Assembly: GCA_009996615.1 (NCBI GenBank)
Contig: JAACZU010000004.1
Span: forward strand, 111,528 to 175,527
Reading direction: 5' to 3'
Length of the DNA stretch: 64,000 nucleotides
Origin: Rhodanobacteraceae bacterium
GTDB lineage: Bacteria; Pseudomonadota; Gammaproteobacteria; Xanthomonadales; Rhodanobacteraceae
The stretch's first letter is position 1; each line of letters opens with the position of its first letter. Positions 53,024-62,562 of the stretch are shown here, piece after piece. Under the pieces are notes generated by a model, which worked only from the letters and a program-made list of their open reading frames with translations, was not told the origin of the DNA and did not search any database. Both the position numbers and the translations under genes were made by a program.

Positions 53024-54142
53024 CTATCCCCCTGCTCTCGAATACCGCTCGCGCAGCGTGGCCACACGCTGCACATACACCTGTGTCTCGTCGTACGGCG
53101 GCACGCCGCCGTACTTCTGCACCGCGCCGGGGCCGGCGTTGTAGGCGGCGGTGGCGAGGCGGATGTCGCCATTGAACGCCTTGAGCAATTGCGCGAGGTA
53201 GCGCGCGCCGCCGCGGATGTTCTGGCCGACGTCGAACGCGTCGGTGACGCCGAGGTCGCTGGCGGTGCCCGGCATCAGCTGCATCAGGCCCTGCGCGCCC
53301 TTGTTCGACAGAGCCATCGGATTGAACGCCGACTCGGCGTGGATCACCGCGCGCAGCAGCGCGCCGTCGAGGCCGAAATCGGCCGCGGCGGCGGCGATCT
53401 CGTTCCGGTAGGCGTCGAGGTTCAACGCCGTGCGCGCGAAGTCGATCTTCGAATGCACGTCGCAGGCGACGCAAGTCGCGATGTAGGTGAACAGCACCGC
53501 GAACGCGCCGGTGGCCGGCCTGACGTTGGTGTACTCGGTGATGCCGTCCCTGCGCTGCACCTTGTAGACCGCGCCGCGCAGCACGCGCGGTGCCGGCGTG
53601 GCCGGCGGCGCAGCGGCGGCGACGAGCGGAGGCGCGGCGGGGGCCGGCTCCGCCGCCGGGCGCGCCGGCGGCCGATACGGCGCGGCGATGAACAGCGGTG
53701 TGCCGAGCGTCGGCGCGCTGCTCGCGACGTCGGCCTGCACGGTCGAGAAATCATGCGATGCGGCAGCCGGCGCGCTGCTGGTGGCGCCCGTCACGGCCGC
53801 GAAATTCGCGCGCACGATCGACGCCGGCGCGCTCGCCACGGCGGCCACGACGCCGGAAAAGTCGGCCTTGGCCGGCTCCCTGGCGTTTTCCTGGTAGACC
53901 CAACCGCGCTTCGGCGCGCTGACCGGCGCACGCACGGGCCTGGACGCAACGGCCGGCTTGGGCGGATCGGGCGACACCGAGATCGCCTTGCAGTTCGCGT
54001 AGCCCTTGCTCGTGCTGGTGTAGGCGATGCTGCCGTCGCGGGCATCGCACTTGTACAGCGAGCCGGCACGCGCTAGCGCGGCGCCCGACAGCAGTCCGGC
54101 ACCGAGCATGACGGCGACAGCGAATTGGCGTGATGAAGGCAT
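53024..54142 (-). CDS. Secreted lytic transglycosylase with DUF4124 domain
   Basis: A 372-residue exported protein. Signal peptide about 1-26 ([11 protein letters not shown]). A DUF4124-like domain follows ([21 protein letters not shown]), then a Pro/Ala-rich linker (about 60-190) and a second short DUF4124-like strand set ([16 protein letters not shown]). The C-terminal SLT domain (about 245-365) has the catalytic Glu in [25 protein letters not shown] and [18 protein letters not shown]. It should cut peptidoglycan. Both ends of the gene abut family-C repeats. Confidence 0.85.
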   Translation of the reverse strand: MPSSRQFAVAVMLGAGLLSGAALARAGSLYKCDARDGSIAYTSTSKGYANCKAISVSPDPPKPAVASRPVRAPVSAPKRGWVYQENAREPAKADFSGVVAAVASAPASIVRANFAAVTGATSSAPAAASHDFSTVQADVASSAPTLGTPLFIAAPYRPPARPAAEPAPAAPPLVAAAAPPATPAPRVLRGAVYKVQRRDGITEYTNVRPATGAFAVLFTYIATCVACDVHSKIDFARTALNLDAYRNEIAAAAADFGLDGALLRAVIHAESAFNPMALSNKGAQGLMQLMPGTASDLGVTDAFDVGQNIRGGARYLAQLLKAFNGDIRLATAAYNAGPGAVQKYGGVPPYDETQVYVQRVATLRERYSRAGG

Positions 54143-54210
54143 GGACGCTATGGAACCCCTCCCGGACGCAAAGTTTCCGCCGGATCGGGCGCGAATGCCA
54201 AGCGCCCGGG

Positions 54211-54361
54211 GCGAGGAGCAGGGACTAGGGGCTAGGGACTAGGGCGCGACAACCGCGCTCGTTCTCGAACGGACAGATGGTGCGACTGCATCTTGCAGCA
54301 CCACCGCGATCCGGGTTCTGCCGTCGGTTTCGGCGCCCTCGCCCCTACCCCCTCGCCCCTC
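54211..54361. repeat. Intergenic inverted repeat, family C copy 4
   Basis: Left arm gggactaggggctagggact followed by agggcgcgacaaccg, and right arm cggtttcggcgccctcgccc with cctaccccctcgcccc, with about 80 bases between. It lies upstream of miaB. The right arm ends a few bases before the TACAAT box (54367-54372) that may be the miaB -10 region. Confidence 0.75.
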
Positions 54362-54405
54362 GCTGTTACAATGCGCGGTCCACACCGCCCCGCCCGCCCC
54401 GTGCC

Positions 54406-55746
54406 ATGACCGGCAAGCTCTACATCAAGACCCACGGTTGCCAGATGAACGAGTACGACTCGGCCAAGATGGCCGACGTGCTGAAGGCGTCGCATGGCCT
54501 GGAACTGACCCAGGACGAATCCGAGGCCGACGTCATCCTGGTCAACACCTGCTCGATCCGCGAGAAGGCGCAGGAGAAGGTGTTCAGCCAGCTCGGCCGC
54601 TGGAAGGAGCACAAGCAGGGCGGCAAGCCGGTGCTGATCGGCGTCGGCGGTTGCGTCGCGAGCCAGGAGGGCGAGGCGATCGTCAAGCGCGCGCCGTTCG
54701 TCGACCTCGTGTTCGGCCCGCAGACGCTGCACCGCCTGCCGCAGCTGATCGAGGCGCGCCGCGAGAGCGGCAAGCCGCAGGTCGACATCTCGTTCCCGGA
54801 GATCGAGAAGTTCGACAAGCTGCCCGAGCCGCGCGCGGAGGGCCCGAGCGCGTTCGTCTCGATCATGGAAGGCTGCTCGAAGTACTGCTCGTTCTGCGTC
54901 GTGCCGTACACGCGCGGCGAGGAGATCAGCCGGCCGTTCGACGACGTCGTCGCCGAGATCGCCCTGCTCGCCGAACAGGGCGTGCGCGAGGTCAACCTGC
55001 TCGGCCAGAACGTCAACGCCTACCGCGGGCCGATGCATGACGGCGGCATCGCGGACCTCGGCCTGCTGATCCACGCGATCGCCGAGATCGACGGCATCGG
55101 CCGCATCCGCTTCACCACCTCGCACCCGCTCGAGTTCTCCGACTCGCTGGTCGAGGCCTACGCGAACGTGGGCAAGCTGGCGAACTTCCTGCACCTGCCG
55201 GTGCAGTCCGGCTCCGACCGCATCCTCGCCGCGATGAAGCGCGGCTACACCGCGCTCGAGTTCAAGCAGAAGATCCGCAAGCTCCGCGCCGTGCGCCCGG
55301 ACATCTGCATCTCGTCGGACTTCATCGTCGGCTTCCCCGGCGAGACCGACGCCGATTTCGAGAAGACCATGAAGCTGATCGAGGACGTCGGCTTCGACCA
55401 GAGCTTCTCGTTCATCTACTCCAAGCGCCCCGGCACGCCGGCATCGAACCTCGAGGACGACACGCCCGACGCGGTCAAGCACCAGCGCCTCGAGCGCCTG
55501 CAGGCCGCGATCAACGTGAACGCGGCGAAGATCAGCGCGGCGATGGTCGGCACGACCCAGCGCATCCTCGTCGAAGGCCCCAGCCGCAAGAACCCGAACG
55601 AACTGACCGGCAAGACCGAGAACATGCGCTCGGTCAATTTCCCCGCGCCGCCGCGCCTGGTCGGCCAGTTCGTCGACGTCGTCATCACCGAGGCGCTGAC
55701 CAATTCGCTGCGCGGGCGCGTCGCGGCCGTCGACTGCGCCGCGTAA
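54406..55746 (+). CDS. miaB: tRNA-2-methylthio-N6-dimethylallyladenosine synthase
   Basis: A 446-residue radical-SAM methylthiotransferase that adds the 2-methylthio group to i6A37 of tRNA. The auxiliary cluster cysteines are Cys12, Cys49 and Cys83 ([22 protein letters not shown]). The radical-SAM cluster is Cys157, Cys161 and Cys164 in [15 protein letters not shown] domain ends the protein ([20 protein letters not shown]). The ATG at 54406 is the family's start ([12 protein letters not shown]). Confidence 0.97.
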   Translation: MTGKLYIKTHGCQMNEYDSAKMADVLKASHGLELTQDESEADVILVNTCSIREKAQEKVFSQLGRWKEHKQGGKPVLIGVGGCVASQEGEAIVKRAPFVDLVFGPQTLHRLPQLIEARRESGKPQVDISFPEIEKFDKLPEPRAEGPSAFVSIMEGCSKYCSFCVVPYTRGEEISRPFDDVVAEIALLAEQGVREVNLLGQNVNAYRGPMHDGGIADLGLLIHAIAEIDGIGRIRFTTSHPLEFSDSLVEAYANVGKLANFLHLPVQSGSDRILAAMKRGYTALEFKQKIRKLRAVRPDICISSDFIVGFPGETDADFEKTMKLIEDVGFDQSFSFIYSKRPGTPASNLEDDTPDAVKHQRLERLQAAINVNAAKISAAMVGTTQRILVEGPSRKNPNELTGKTENMRSVNFPAPPRLVGQFVDVVITEALTNSLRGRVAAVDCAA

Positions 55747-55893
55747 CGACGCGCTGGCCGCCCGGCGGACAACACGCCGACGCGGATCGGTTTTCGCGGA
55801 GAGGGATGCGCATCACACCATCCCCACCCAACCCCTCGCGCATCCCTGCGCTCGCAAACCCGGTCCGCACATCCCTGTGCGGCCGTTCGCCGG

Positions 55894-55950
55894 CGATCGC
55901 TGCCCGACGGCAGCGATCGAAAGCCCGGCTCACCCCCTTGAAGGGGAGGG
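55894..55950. repeat. Two adjacent short palindromes in the miaB downstream region
   Basis: cgatcgctgcc/ggcagcgatcg (55894-55919) is a perfect 11-pair hairpin with a four-base loop. ccccttgaagggg (about 55934-55946) follows. The second is a string common in xanthomonad intergenic DNA. They lie between the convergent miaB and delta-60 repeat genes; no coding sequence is seen in this 267-base gap. Confidence 0.5.
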
Positions 55951-56013
55951 CTGGAAGCGCCAGGCAGCGTGCGCTTTTCTCCCTCTCGCCGCCGGCGTGA
56001 GGACCGGAATGGA

Positions 56014-59000
56014 TCAGTGCAACACGAGCGGCGCCTGCGCACCGTCCAGCACGAGCGCGCGCGGCCGCGCTTCGGCGCTGGCGCCGGGTGCGACCGGCGT
56101 GGCCACGCTGCCGAGCACGAGCACGGCGCCGGCCTGCGTCGCGCTCCACACGCTGGCACGCTCGCGGCCGTCGAGCGCGCGTTCGAGCAGGCGCACGAGA
56201 TCGATGCCGGCGACATGGCGGCCCTCCACGCGCACCTCGCGCAGGCCCTCGCGCACGCGCAGCAGTGGCGTCGTCGTCGCCGGCAACGACGCCGGCACCT
56301 CGATCGCGCGCAGCGCATCGCCTTCGAGGATTGCCTTCGCCTGCGCTCCTTCGACCACGCGCTGCGTGCCGTCGCCGTACGGCACGTCGAAGCCGTCACG
56401 GAACACCACCAGCGTGTTGGAGTCGACGACCGGCGCGGCGCCGGTCGCGCTGACGCCGAACTCCACGCTCGCCTCGTCCGCGTCGTGGCGCACCGGCACG
56501 CTGACCAGCCAGGTCAGGCTGCGATCCGCCGGCAACGTGGCGGTGAAGCGCAGCGGATCGGCGGCATCCTGCACGCAAGTCGCACCGACCCCGGCACCGA
56601 AACAGGCCAGCCGCGCATAGTCGCCGTCGAAACCGCTCGACAGCGTAAACACGACCGGCACTGCGCTTGCCGGGCCGCCGGCATTGGTCAGGGTCACGAC
56701 GTAGTCGACGATCTGGCCGTAGCGCGCGTGGTCACGGCCATCGGCGATCGCTAGCACGAGCTGCGGTTTCGTCACGATCACATCCACACGTCCCGGCTGC
56801 GACGTGCCGTTCACCGTCGTCGCCGTGAACGTGAAGCCGTCCGTGCCCGAATAGCCAGGCGCCGGCGTGTAGGTCAGTGTGCCGGTGCTCGCATCAAAGC
56901 TGCTGACCGTGCCATGTGTCGGCGGCGTCGCGATCGCGTAGGTGAACGCGAACGGACCGCCCGGGTTCGGATCGTGGCCGGCCAGCGTGATCGCCGTGGC
57001 CGTGTTGAACGGCACGCTCACGCCTTGTGGCGTCACCTCGATCGGCAGACCGGCCGCGATCGTCAGGCTCACGGTCGCCGGCGCCGAAGTGCCGTTCGCG
57101 CTCGTCACCGTGAAGGCGAAGCTGTCGGCGCCGGAGTAGCCGAGCACTGGCGTGTAGGTCAGTGTGCCGGTGCTCGCATCCAAGCCGCTGACCGTGCCGT
57201 GCACCGGCGACGTCGCGATCGCATAGGTCAGCGCAAACGGGCCGCCCGGGTTCGGATCGTGGCCGGCCAGCACGATCGGCTGCGCCGTGTTGAACGGCAC
57301 GCTCACGCTTTGCGGCGTCGCTTCGACCGCCTGGCTCGCCGCGATCGTCAGGCTCACGGTCGCCGGCGCCGAGGTGCCGTTCGCGCTCGTCACCGTGAAC
57401 GTGAAGCTGTCGGCGCCGGAGTAGCCGAGCACCGGCGTGTAGGTCAGCGTGCCGGTGCGCGGATCGAACCCGCTGACCGTGCCGTGGCCCGGCGACATCG
57501 CGATCGCGTAGGTGAGCGCAAACGGACCGCCCGGGTTCGGATCGTTGCCGGCCAGCGCGATCGGCTGCGCCGTATTGAACGGCACGCTCACGCTTTGCGG
57601 CAGCGCGACCGGCAGCGCGTTCTGCGCGAACGTCACGCGCACCGCGCAGCTGGCCTGGATGTCCGTCGCACGCCAGCTACCGTCGCCCTCGTCGACCGGC
57701 GTGCAGGTGTCGCCATTCACCGCGGCCACGTACCAGCCGGCCGCCGGCGTCACCGTGAACCGCGCATCCGCGCCGGGCTCGACGTCCTGCTGCGCCGGCG
57801 TCACGCTGCCCTGTCCGGCGTACACGGTGGCGGTGACGACGGGACTCGCCAGATGCGCCATGCGCACCGCTTCGATCAGCGACGCGGAGCCGTTGATGTA
57901 GCCGCTCGCCGCCACGCCACGCGCGCGCAGCCAGAAGGCCTGGTTGCGCGGCAGGCTGACGCCGTCGAGCAACCAGCCATCGGCGATGCGCGTCGCCCGG
58001 CCGAGCGCGCTCCAGGTGCCGTCGCCGGCGGAACGCTCGAACCAGACGTCGTGCAACTGCGGCCCGCCGCCGCTGCGCAGCCATCGCACGCTGGCGCGAT
58101 CGACGGCCACGCTCTGCAGCGCGGCTTCGGGCGAGGCCAGTCGCGCGAGGTTGGCGCGCGCCCGTCCGCCGACCTGCGTGAAGGCGCCACCGGCCAGCAC
58201 CTTGCCGTCCGGCTGCACGGTCAGGCCGTAGACAGCGCCGTTGGCACCCGCATCGAAACCGGCGTCGAGCGTGCCGTCCGCCTTCAGCCGCGCGATGCGC
58301 AGGCGCGCCTGCCCGGCCACCTGCGTGAACATCCCGCCGATCATCAGCTTGCCGTCCACTTGCAGGGCCAGGCCGTGGATCGCGTCGTCGGCCCCGCCGC
58401 CATCGAAGTCGGCGTCGACCGTACCGTCCGCGTTGAGCCGCGCGATGCGGCTGCGCGCCTGGCCGCCGATCCGCGTGAATTCGCCAGCGACCACGATCTT
58501 GCCGTCCGGCTGCACGGCCACCGCATAGACCCAGTCGTTGGCGCCGGGATTGAAGCCGGCATCGAGCGTGCCATCCGCGTCGAGCCGCGCGATGTACGGG
58601 CGCACCTGCCCGCCGACCCGCGTGAACTGCCCTACCAGGAGCACCTTGCCGTCCGGCTGCACGGCCAGGCTGGCAACCCCATAGTCGACCAGGGGCCTGA
58701 AGCCGGCGTCGAGCGTGCCGTCCGCGTTCAGCCGCGCGATGCGGTTGCGCGCCTGCCCGGCGACCCGCGTGAAGCGTCCGCCGATCAGCACCTTGCCGTC
58801 CGGCTGCACGACCAGGGTCTCGACCCGGTCATCGACGCCCGGATCGAAACCATCGAGCGTTCCATCCGCGTGCAGTCGCGCCAGGCGACCGCGCGGCTGG
58901 CCGGCGATCTGCGTGAACGTCCCGCCGGCCAGCACCTTGCCGTCCGGCTGCACGGCCAGGCTCAGGATGGCGGCGTTGGCGCCAGGATCGAAGCCGGCAT

Positions 59001-60348
59001 CGGGCGTGCCGTCCGCGTTGAGTCGCGCCAAGCGCTGGCGCGCCTGCCCGCCGATCTGCGTGAAGTCGCCGCCGAGCAGCACCTTGCCATCCGGCTGCAC
59101 GGCCATGCCGAACACGCTGGCATTGGCACCGGGATCGAAGTCGGCATCGAGCGTGCCGCCCACCTCGACCCGCGCGAGGTGGTGGCGCGCCCTGCCGCCG
59201 AGCTGCCGGAACAAGCCGCCGGCCAACACCTTGCCGTCCGGCTGCACGGCCACACCGAACACGCTCGCGTCGGCACCGGGATCGAAACCGGCATCGAGCG
59301 TGCCATCGGCATCCAGTCGCGCGAGGCGGCTGCGCGGCTGCCCGCCGAGTTGCGTGAACGTACCGCCGACCAGCACCTTGCCGTCCGCCTGCACGGCCAG
59401 GCCGTAGACCTTGTTGCCGGCGCCGGGGTCGAAGCCGGCATCGAGCGTGCCGTCGGCATTCAGCCGCGCGATGCGGTTGCGCGCCTGCCCGCCGAGCTGA
59501 GTGAAGTCGCCGCCGACCAGCACCTTGCCATCCACCTGCACGGCCAGGCTGCGGACCTGGTCATCGGCGTCGGCACTGAAGCCGGCATCGAGCGTGCCGT
59601 CCGGGTTGAGCCGCGCGAGGCGCTGGCGCGCCTGCCCGCCGATCTGCGTGAACATGCCGCCGACGAGCAGCTTGCCGCCCGGCAGCACGGCGAAGCGCGT
59701 GACCGCGCCGTTGGCGCCGGGATCGAAGTCGGCATCGAGCGTGCCGTCGGCATTCAGCCGCGCGATGCGGTTGCGCGGCTGCCCGCCGACCTGGGTGAAG
59801 TCACCGCCGATCAGCACCTTGCCATCCGCCTGCACGGCCACGCCGAGGACCCAGCCGTTGGCGACGGGATCGAAGCCGGCATCGAGCGTGCCGTCGGCAT
59901 GCAGCCGCGCGATGTGCCGGCGTGCCTGCCCGCCGACCTGCGTGAACAACCCGCCGAGCAGCACCTTGCCATCCGCCTGCACCGCCAAGGCATCGACCGA
60001 GTCGTTCGCTGCCGGATCGAAGCTGCCGTCGAGCGAACCGTCGGCCTGCAGCCGCGCGATGCGCTGGCGCACCTGCCCGCCGATCCGCGTGAACACGCCA
60101 CCGACCAGCACCTTGCCGTCGGCCTGCACGGCCAGCGTCGTCACGGCGTCGTCGGCGACCGGGTCGAAGCCATCGGCGGCCGATTGCGCGAACACCGGCG
60201 CGGCGCACAGCGCCAGCAGCAGCCAGGCGAGGGCCAGCCATCGCGTCGCCGCCCCGCGCCGGTGGCAGGCGGCGGCGCCCGCATGCGCCGCGGTCGTGGG
60301 CAGGTGGTGGCCGGATGGGAGGCGTTGGTGGTCGTCGTAGTGATGCAT
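56014..60348 (-). CDS. Large secreted delta-60 repeat / Ig-like repeat protein
   Basis: A 1,444-residue surface or secreted protein. The signal peptide ends CAAPVFAQ (about residue 55). Residues about 69-745 are 14 delta-60-type repeats of 49 residues (pattern [11 protein letters not shown]...[19 protein letters not shown]), probably beta-propeller blades. Then come a linker domain, one InlB-B-like repeat (about 840-910, with two Cys), three nearly identical 95-residue Ig/cadherin-like repeats (about 912-1196, with [20 protein letters not shown]), a DUF11-like segment ([11 protein letters not shown]), an FRDGFD motif, and a 110-residue tail. No C-terminal sorting signal is visible. ATG with gggggattttc upstream. 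Divergent from an AraC regulator. Confidence 0.85.
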   Translation of the reverse strand: MHHYDDHQRLPSGHHLPTTAAHAGAAACHRRGAATRWLALAWLLLALCAAPVFAQSAADGFDPVADDAVTTLAVQADGKVLVGGVFTRIGGQVRQRIARLQADGSLDGSFDPAANDSVDALAVQADGKVLLGGLFTQVGGQARRHIARLHADGTLDAGFDPVANGWVLGVAVQADGKVLIGGDFTQVGGQPRNRIARLNADGTLDADFDPGANGAVTRFAVLPGGKLLVGGMFTQIGGQARQRLARLNPDGTLDAGFSADADDQVRSLAVQVDGKVLVGGDFTQLGGQARNRIARLNADGTLDAGFDPGAGNKVYGLAVQADGKVLVGGTFTQLGGQPRSRLARLDADGTLDAGFDPGADASVFGVAVQPDGKVLAGGLFRQLGGRARHHLARVEVGGTLDADFDPGANASVFGMAVQPDGKVLLGGDFTQIGGQARQRLARLNADGTPDAGFDPGANAAILSLAVQPDGKVLAGGTFTQIAGQPRGRLARLHADGTLDGFDPGVDDRVETLVVQPDGKVLIGGRFTRVAGQARNRIARLNADGTLDAGFRPLVDYGVASLAVQPDGKVLLVGQFTRVGGQVRPYIARLDADGTLDAGFNPGANDWVYAVAVQPDGKIVVAGEFTRIGGQARSRIARLNADGTVDADFDGGGADDAIHGLALQVDGKLMIGGMFTQVAGQARLRIARLKADGTLDAGFDAGANGAVYGLTVQPDGKVLAGGAFTQVGGRARANLARLASPEAALQSVAVDRASVRWLRSGGGPQLHDVWFERSAGDGTWSALGRATRIADGWLLDGVSLPRNQAFWLRARGVAASGYINGSASLIEAVRMAHLASPVVTATVYAGQGSVTPAQQDVEPGADARFTVTPAAGWYVAAVNGDTCTPVDEGDGSWRATDIQASCAVRVTFAQNALPVALPQSVSVPFNTAQPIALAGNDPNPGGPFALTYAIAMSPGHGTVSGFDPRTGTLTYTPVLGYSGADSFTFTVTSANGTSAPATVSLTIAASQAVEATPQSVSVPFNTAQPIVLAGHDPNPGGPFALTYAIATSPVHGTVSGLDASTGTLTYTPVLGYSGADSFAFTVTSANGTSAPATVSLTIAAGLPIEVTPQGVSVPFNTATAITLAGHDPNPGGPFAFTYAIATPPTHGTVSSFDASTGTLTYTPAPGYSGTDGFTFTATTVNGTSQPGRVDVIVTKPQLVLAIADGRDHARYGQIVDYVVTLTNAGGPASAVPVVFTLSSGFDGDYARLACFGAGVGATCVQDAADPLRFTATLPADRSLTWLVSVPVRHDADEASVEFGVSATGAAPVVDSNTLVVFRDGFDVPYGDGTQRVVEGAQAKAILEGDALRAIEVPASLPATTTPLLRVREGLREVRVEGRHVAGIDLVRLLERALDGRERASVWSATQAGAVLVLGSVATPVAPGASAEARPRALVLDGAQAPLVLH
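56746..57600. repeat. Three tandem 285-base repeats (Ig-like units)
   Basis: Three copies with a 285-base period, marked by cgctttgcgg at 57591 and 57306 and cgccttgtgg at 57021. Each encodes one 95-residue Ig-like domain. The copies are much more alike than separate domain families usually are, implying recent duplication. Confidence 0.8.
58113..60145. repeat. Fourteen tandem 147-base repeats (delta-60 units)
   Basis: A tandem array with a 147-base period, seen from the regularly spaced plus-strand string caccttgccgtccgg or its variants. Each unit encodes 49 residues. The last unit is incomplete and two units vary by one residue. The array lies wholly in frame inside the surface protein gene. 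Confidence 0.85.
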
Positions 60349-60727
60349 GAAAATCCCCCGGACGGCGCCGCCCGAGGCCGCGCCGTCGTCGATGAACATT
60401 CCAAGGTTCGCCGCGCCGATGGCGGCGTGCCGGGCTGGCCCGGCGAGTTGGCCCGGCCGCCGTGCGGACGGGGCCGGTCGGCCGTTGTCGCGATGCCGGC
60501 GCGATGCCGTTCGACCACGGCCGTGCCATGGACCGGGCCGGTGCCCGCACGCCGCGCAGAGTATGGCGACGCCGGCAGCGCAGCAGTTGACTGTCCGTCG
60601 CGCCTCGTTGACCCTGCGTACCGCGCTGGCCGCCCGGCCCCGAACGTCGCCGTGGGTGCCGCCTGCGCGCCACCGCGCCACCACGCTTCGACGCCCCGAC
60701 ACCGACACCGACACCGACGCACGCCGC
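60349..60727. other. Intergenic region between divergent surface-protein and AraC genes
   Basis: About 380 bases without a convincing gene. It must hold the promoters of both divergent genes, but I find no strong sigma70 pair. Near its right end is a short tandem repeat, four copies of accgac (about 60695-60718), ending ten bases before the regulator ATG. The regulator frame is open through the whole region, so an upstream start cannot be excluded, but the translation is Arg/Pro-rich and not protein-like. Confidence 0.6.
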
Positions 60728-61807
60728 ATGACGCCACCGACGCCTACGCGCGCCGCTTCGCCCGAGCCGCGCGACCCGCTGCCGTTCCTGCATTTCTCGA
60801 CCCTGGGGCTGTCCACGCGCGATGCCTATGCGGCCTGGCGCGAATCGATTTCCGTGATCTTTGCCGCCGAGCGCGACGGCCGGGACGAAGCGACCTTCCA
60901 TGCCGACCTCAGCGCCCATCACCTGGGCGACCTGCTGTTCAGCCGCACCGCGCTGAGCGCGCAGCGCTTCGTGCGCACGCCGGCGATGATCCGGCGCGAT
61001 GGCCTCGACCATTTCCTGATCCAGGTCTACCGCAGCGGCGGCTACACCGGCATGGCCGGCGAGCGCGCGATCCGGCTCGCGGCGGGCCAGGTCAGCGTAC
61101 TGGACCTGGCCAAGCCGATGACGACGGACGCGTGCGAATCGGAAACGCTGTCGCTGCTGGTGCCGCGCCCGCTGCTCGATGCGCTGCTGCCGACCGACGC
61201 CCTGCACGGCGCGGCGTTCGGCGGCGAGCTCGCCGGCGTATTCATCGACTACGCGCAGGCGCTGCACCGGCGCCTGCCCGCGCTGTCGCGCGCCGATGCG
61301 CCGTTCGTGGTGCGGCCGCTGCTCGAGCTGTTCGCCGGCATGGCCGCCGCGCGCCTGCCGCTGACGCCGTCGCGCAGCGAGCAGCAGGAGTTCGCGCTGG
61401 CGCGCGCGAAACGCCACATCGAACGGCAGCTCGCCTCGCCGACGCTGTCGCCGGCGGCCATCGGCGCGGCCGCCGGCATCTCGCGCGGCACGCTGTACCG
61501 CCTGTTCGAGCCGCTCGGCGGCGTCGCGCATTACGTGCTGGCGCGCCGCCTGGCGCGCTGCCGCGAGGCCTTGCTCGATCCGGCCGAGCGCCGCCGCATC
61601 GCCGACATCGCCTACGCGCACGGCTTCGTCAGCGAGGCGCATTTCAGCCGCGCGTTCCGCCGCCGCTACGGCCAGTCGCCGAGCGAGGCGCGTACCGAAG
61701 GCCGCCATGCGGCGATCGCCGCCGACCGCGCCGACGACGCCGGCATCGACGGCTGGATCCGCGGCTTCCAGCGGCTGCCGCCCGCGCAGCGCGCACGGCG
61801 GCGCTAG
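60728..61807 (+). CDS. AraC-family transcriptional regulator
   Basis: A 359-residue regulator. The N-terminal 200 residues match the AraC-binding-like (AraC_binding_2) type, with [20 protein letters not shown] at the start, [13 protein letters not shown] and the acidic VLDLAKP strand. The C-terminal AraC HTH domain (about 230-325) shows [58 protein letters not shown] and [12 protein letters not shown] basic tail follows. It lies divergent from the delta-60 repeat gene and is the natural candidate to control it; the effector is unknown. ATG chosen without a strong ribosome site. Confidence 0.86.
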   Translation: MTPPTPTRAASPEPRDPLPFLHFSTLGLSTRDAYAAWRESISVIFAAERDGRDEATFHADLSAHHLGDLLFSRTALSAQRFVRTPAMIRRDGLDHFLIQVYRSGGYTGMAGERAIRLAAGQVSVLDLAKPMTTDACESETLSLLVPRPLLDALLPTDALHGAAFGGELAGVFIDYAQALHRRLPALSRADAPFVVRPLLELFAGMAAARLPLTPSRSEQQEFALARAKRHIERQLASPTLSPAAIGAAAGISRGTLYRLFEPLGGVAHYVLARRLARCREALLDPAERRRIADIAYAHGFVSEAHFSRAFRRRYGQSPSEARTEGRHAAIAADRADDAGIDGWIRGFQRLPPAQRARRR

Positions 61808-61945
61808 CGGCCGCCCGCACCGGCCGGCCCGTTCGCCTCGCCACCGGGGCCGATCAACCCGCGGCACGGCACGTGGCCACCGTCGACGGCGCGGTGTGGA
61901 ACCGCGCCTGCCACGGCGGCAGGCGCGGCCCCGGCACGGGGAGGA

Positions 61946-62284
61946 TCAGGACGCGCAGTCGTCGAGCATGCGCTCGGTGATGACCCACTCCTTGCTCTCG
62001 TTGAAGCTCACGCTCTCCACGACGCACTCGGTGTCGTCCTCGGCGATCAGCTTGACGTCGTAGCGGCCGCGCTCGATGCCGGTCAGCGTGAAGGTTTCGC
62101 CGGGATCGACGGTGTCGCCGCGGCGATCGCCGAACTGGTCCGGGCCCCACTCGTCGGCCTTGACCGGCGACAGGTACAGGTGATGGATCGAGGTCCTGGA
62201 CTTGTTGACGACGTCCAGCTCATGGGCCCGGGCGGTGCCGATGGAGGCCAGCAGGACCACGCCGGCGAGGATCAGGTGGCGCAT
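61946..62284 (-). CDS. Small secreted protein of unknown function
   Basis: A 112-residue protein with a Sec signal peptide (MRHLILAGVVLLASIGTARA, about 1-20). The mature domain, about 92 residues, is beta-rich with LDVVNKSRTSIHHLYLSPVK, DTVDPGETFTLTGIERGRYD and two cysteines (ECVVESVSF, DDCAS) that could form a disulphide. The composition resembles small periplasmic immunoglobulin-like domains. I do not recognise the family. The ATG has a ggaga-type site upstream. It follows the IPTL-type gene on the same strand, about 280 bases apart. Confidence 0.7.
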   Translation of the reverse strand: MRHLILAGVVLLASIGTARAHELDVVNKSRTSIHHLYLSPVKADEWGPDQFGDRRGDTVDPGETFTLTGIERGRYDVKLIAEDDTECVVESVSFNESKEWVITERMLDDCAS

Positions 62285-62503
62285 GGAAATCTCCGGTCGG
62301 TGGTGTCGGGAAAAGAAGTCGGCCGCGACGACGGCGGCGACGAACGAAACCGGCCGCGTCCGCTTCCCGCGCGAACGCGGCCGGGTTCAGGGCAATGCGA
62401 GCGGCAATCCAGCGCCGCTCGGCACGATCGGGTGCACGCGCGCTTCGGCACTTACGCCATGCCGCGCCTCCTGCGCGGCCACGCCGCTTTCTTTCATGAA
62501 GGG

Positions 62504-62525
62504 GGCGGAGGAAAAATCCTCCGCC
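62504..62525. terminator. Hairpin after the IPTL-type surface protein gene
   Basis: A perfect nine-pair stem, ggcggagga/tcctccgcc, with an aaaa loop, 38 bases beyond the stop of the minus-strand gene. No T-run follows, so it is either a weak terminator or an RNA-stabilising hairpin. Confidence 0.45.
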
Positions 62526-62562
62526 TCCGTCGATCGCGCTTGCCTACGCCGGCCGGGTCGGC

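Noticed and set aside
56746..60145. Regular DNA repeats considered as a CRISPR array.
   Set aside because: Periods of 147 and 285 bases, no unique spacers, and an intact reading frame across all units; no cas genes.
56914..61980. A 1,688-codon open frame on the plus strand opposite the delta-60 repeat gene.
   Set aside because: It is antisense to a protein with signal peptide, regular repeats and recognised domains; its translation is Arg/His-rich with repeats that only mirror the tandem DNA. High GC content creates such long shadow frames.
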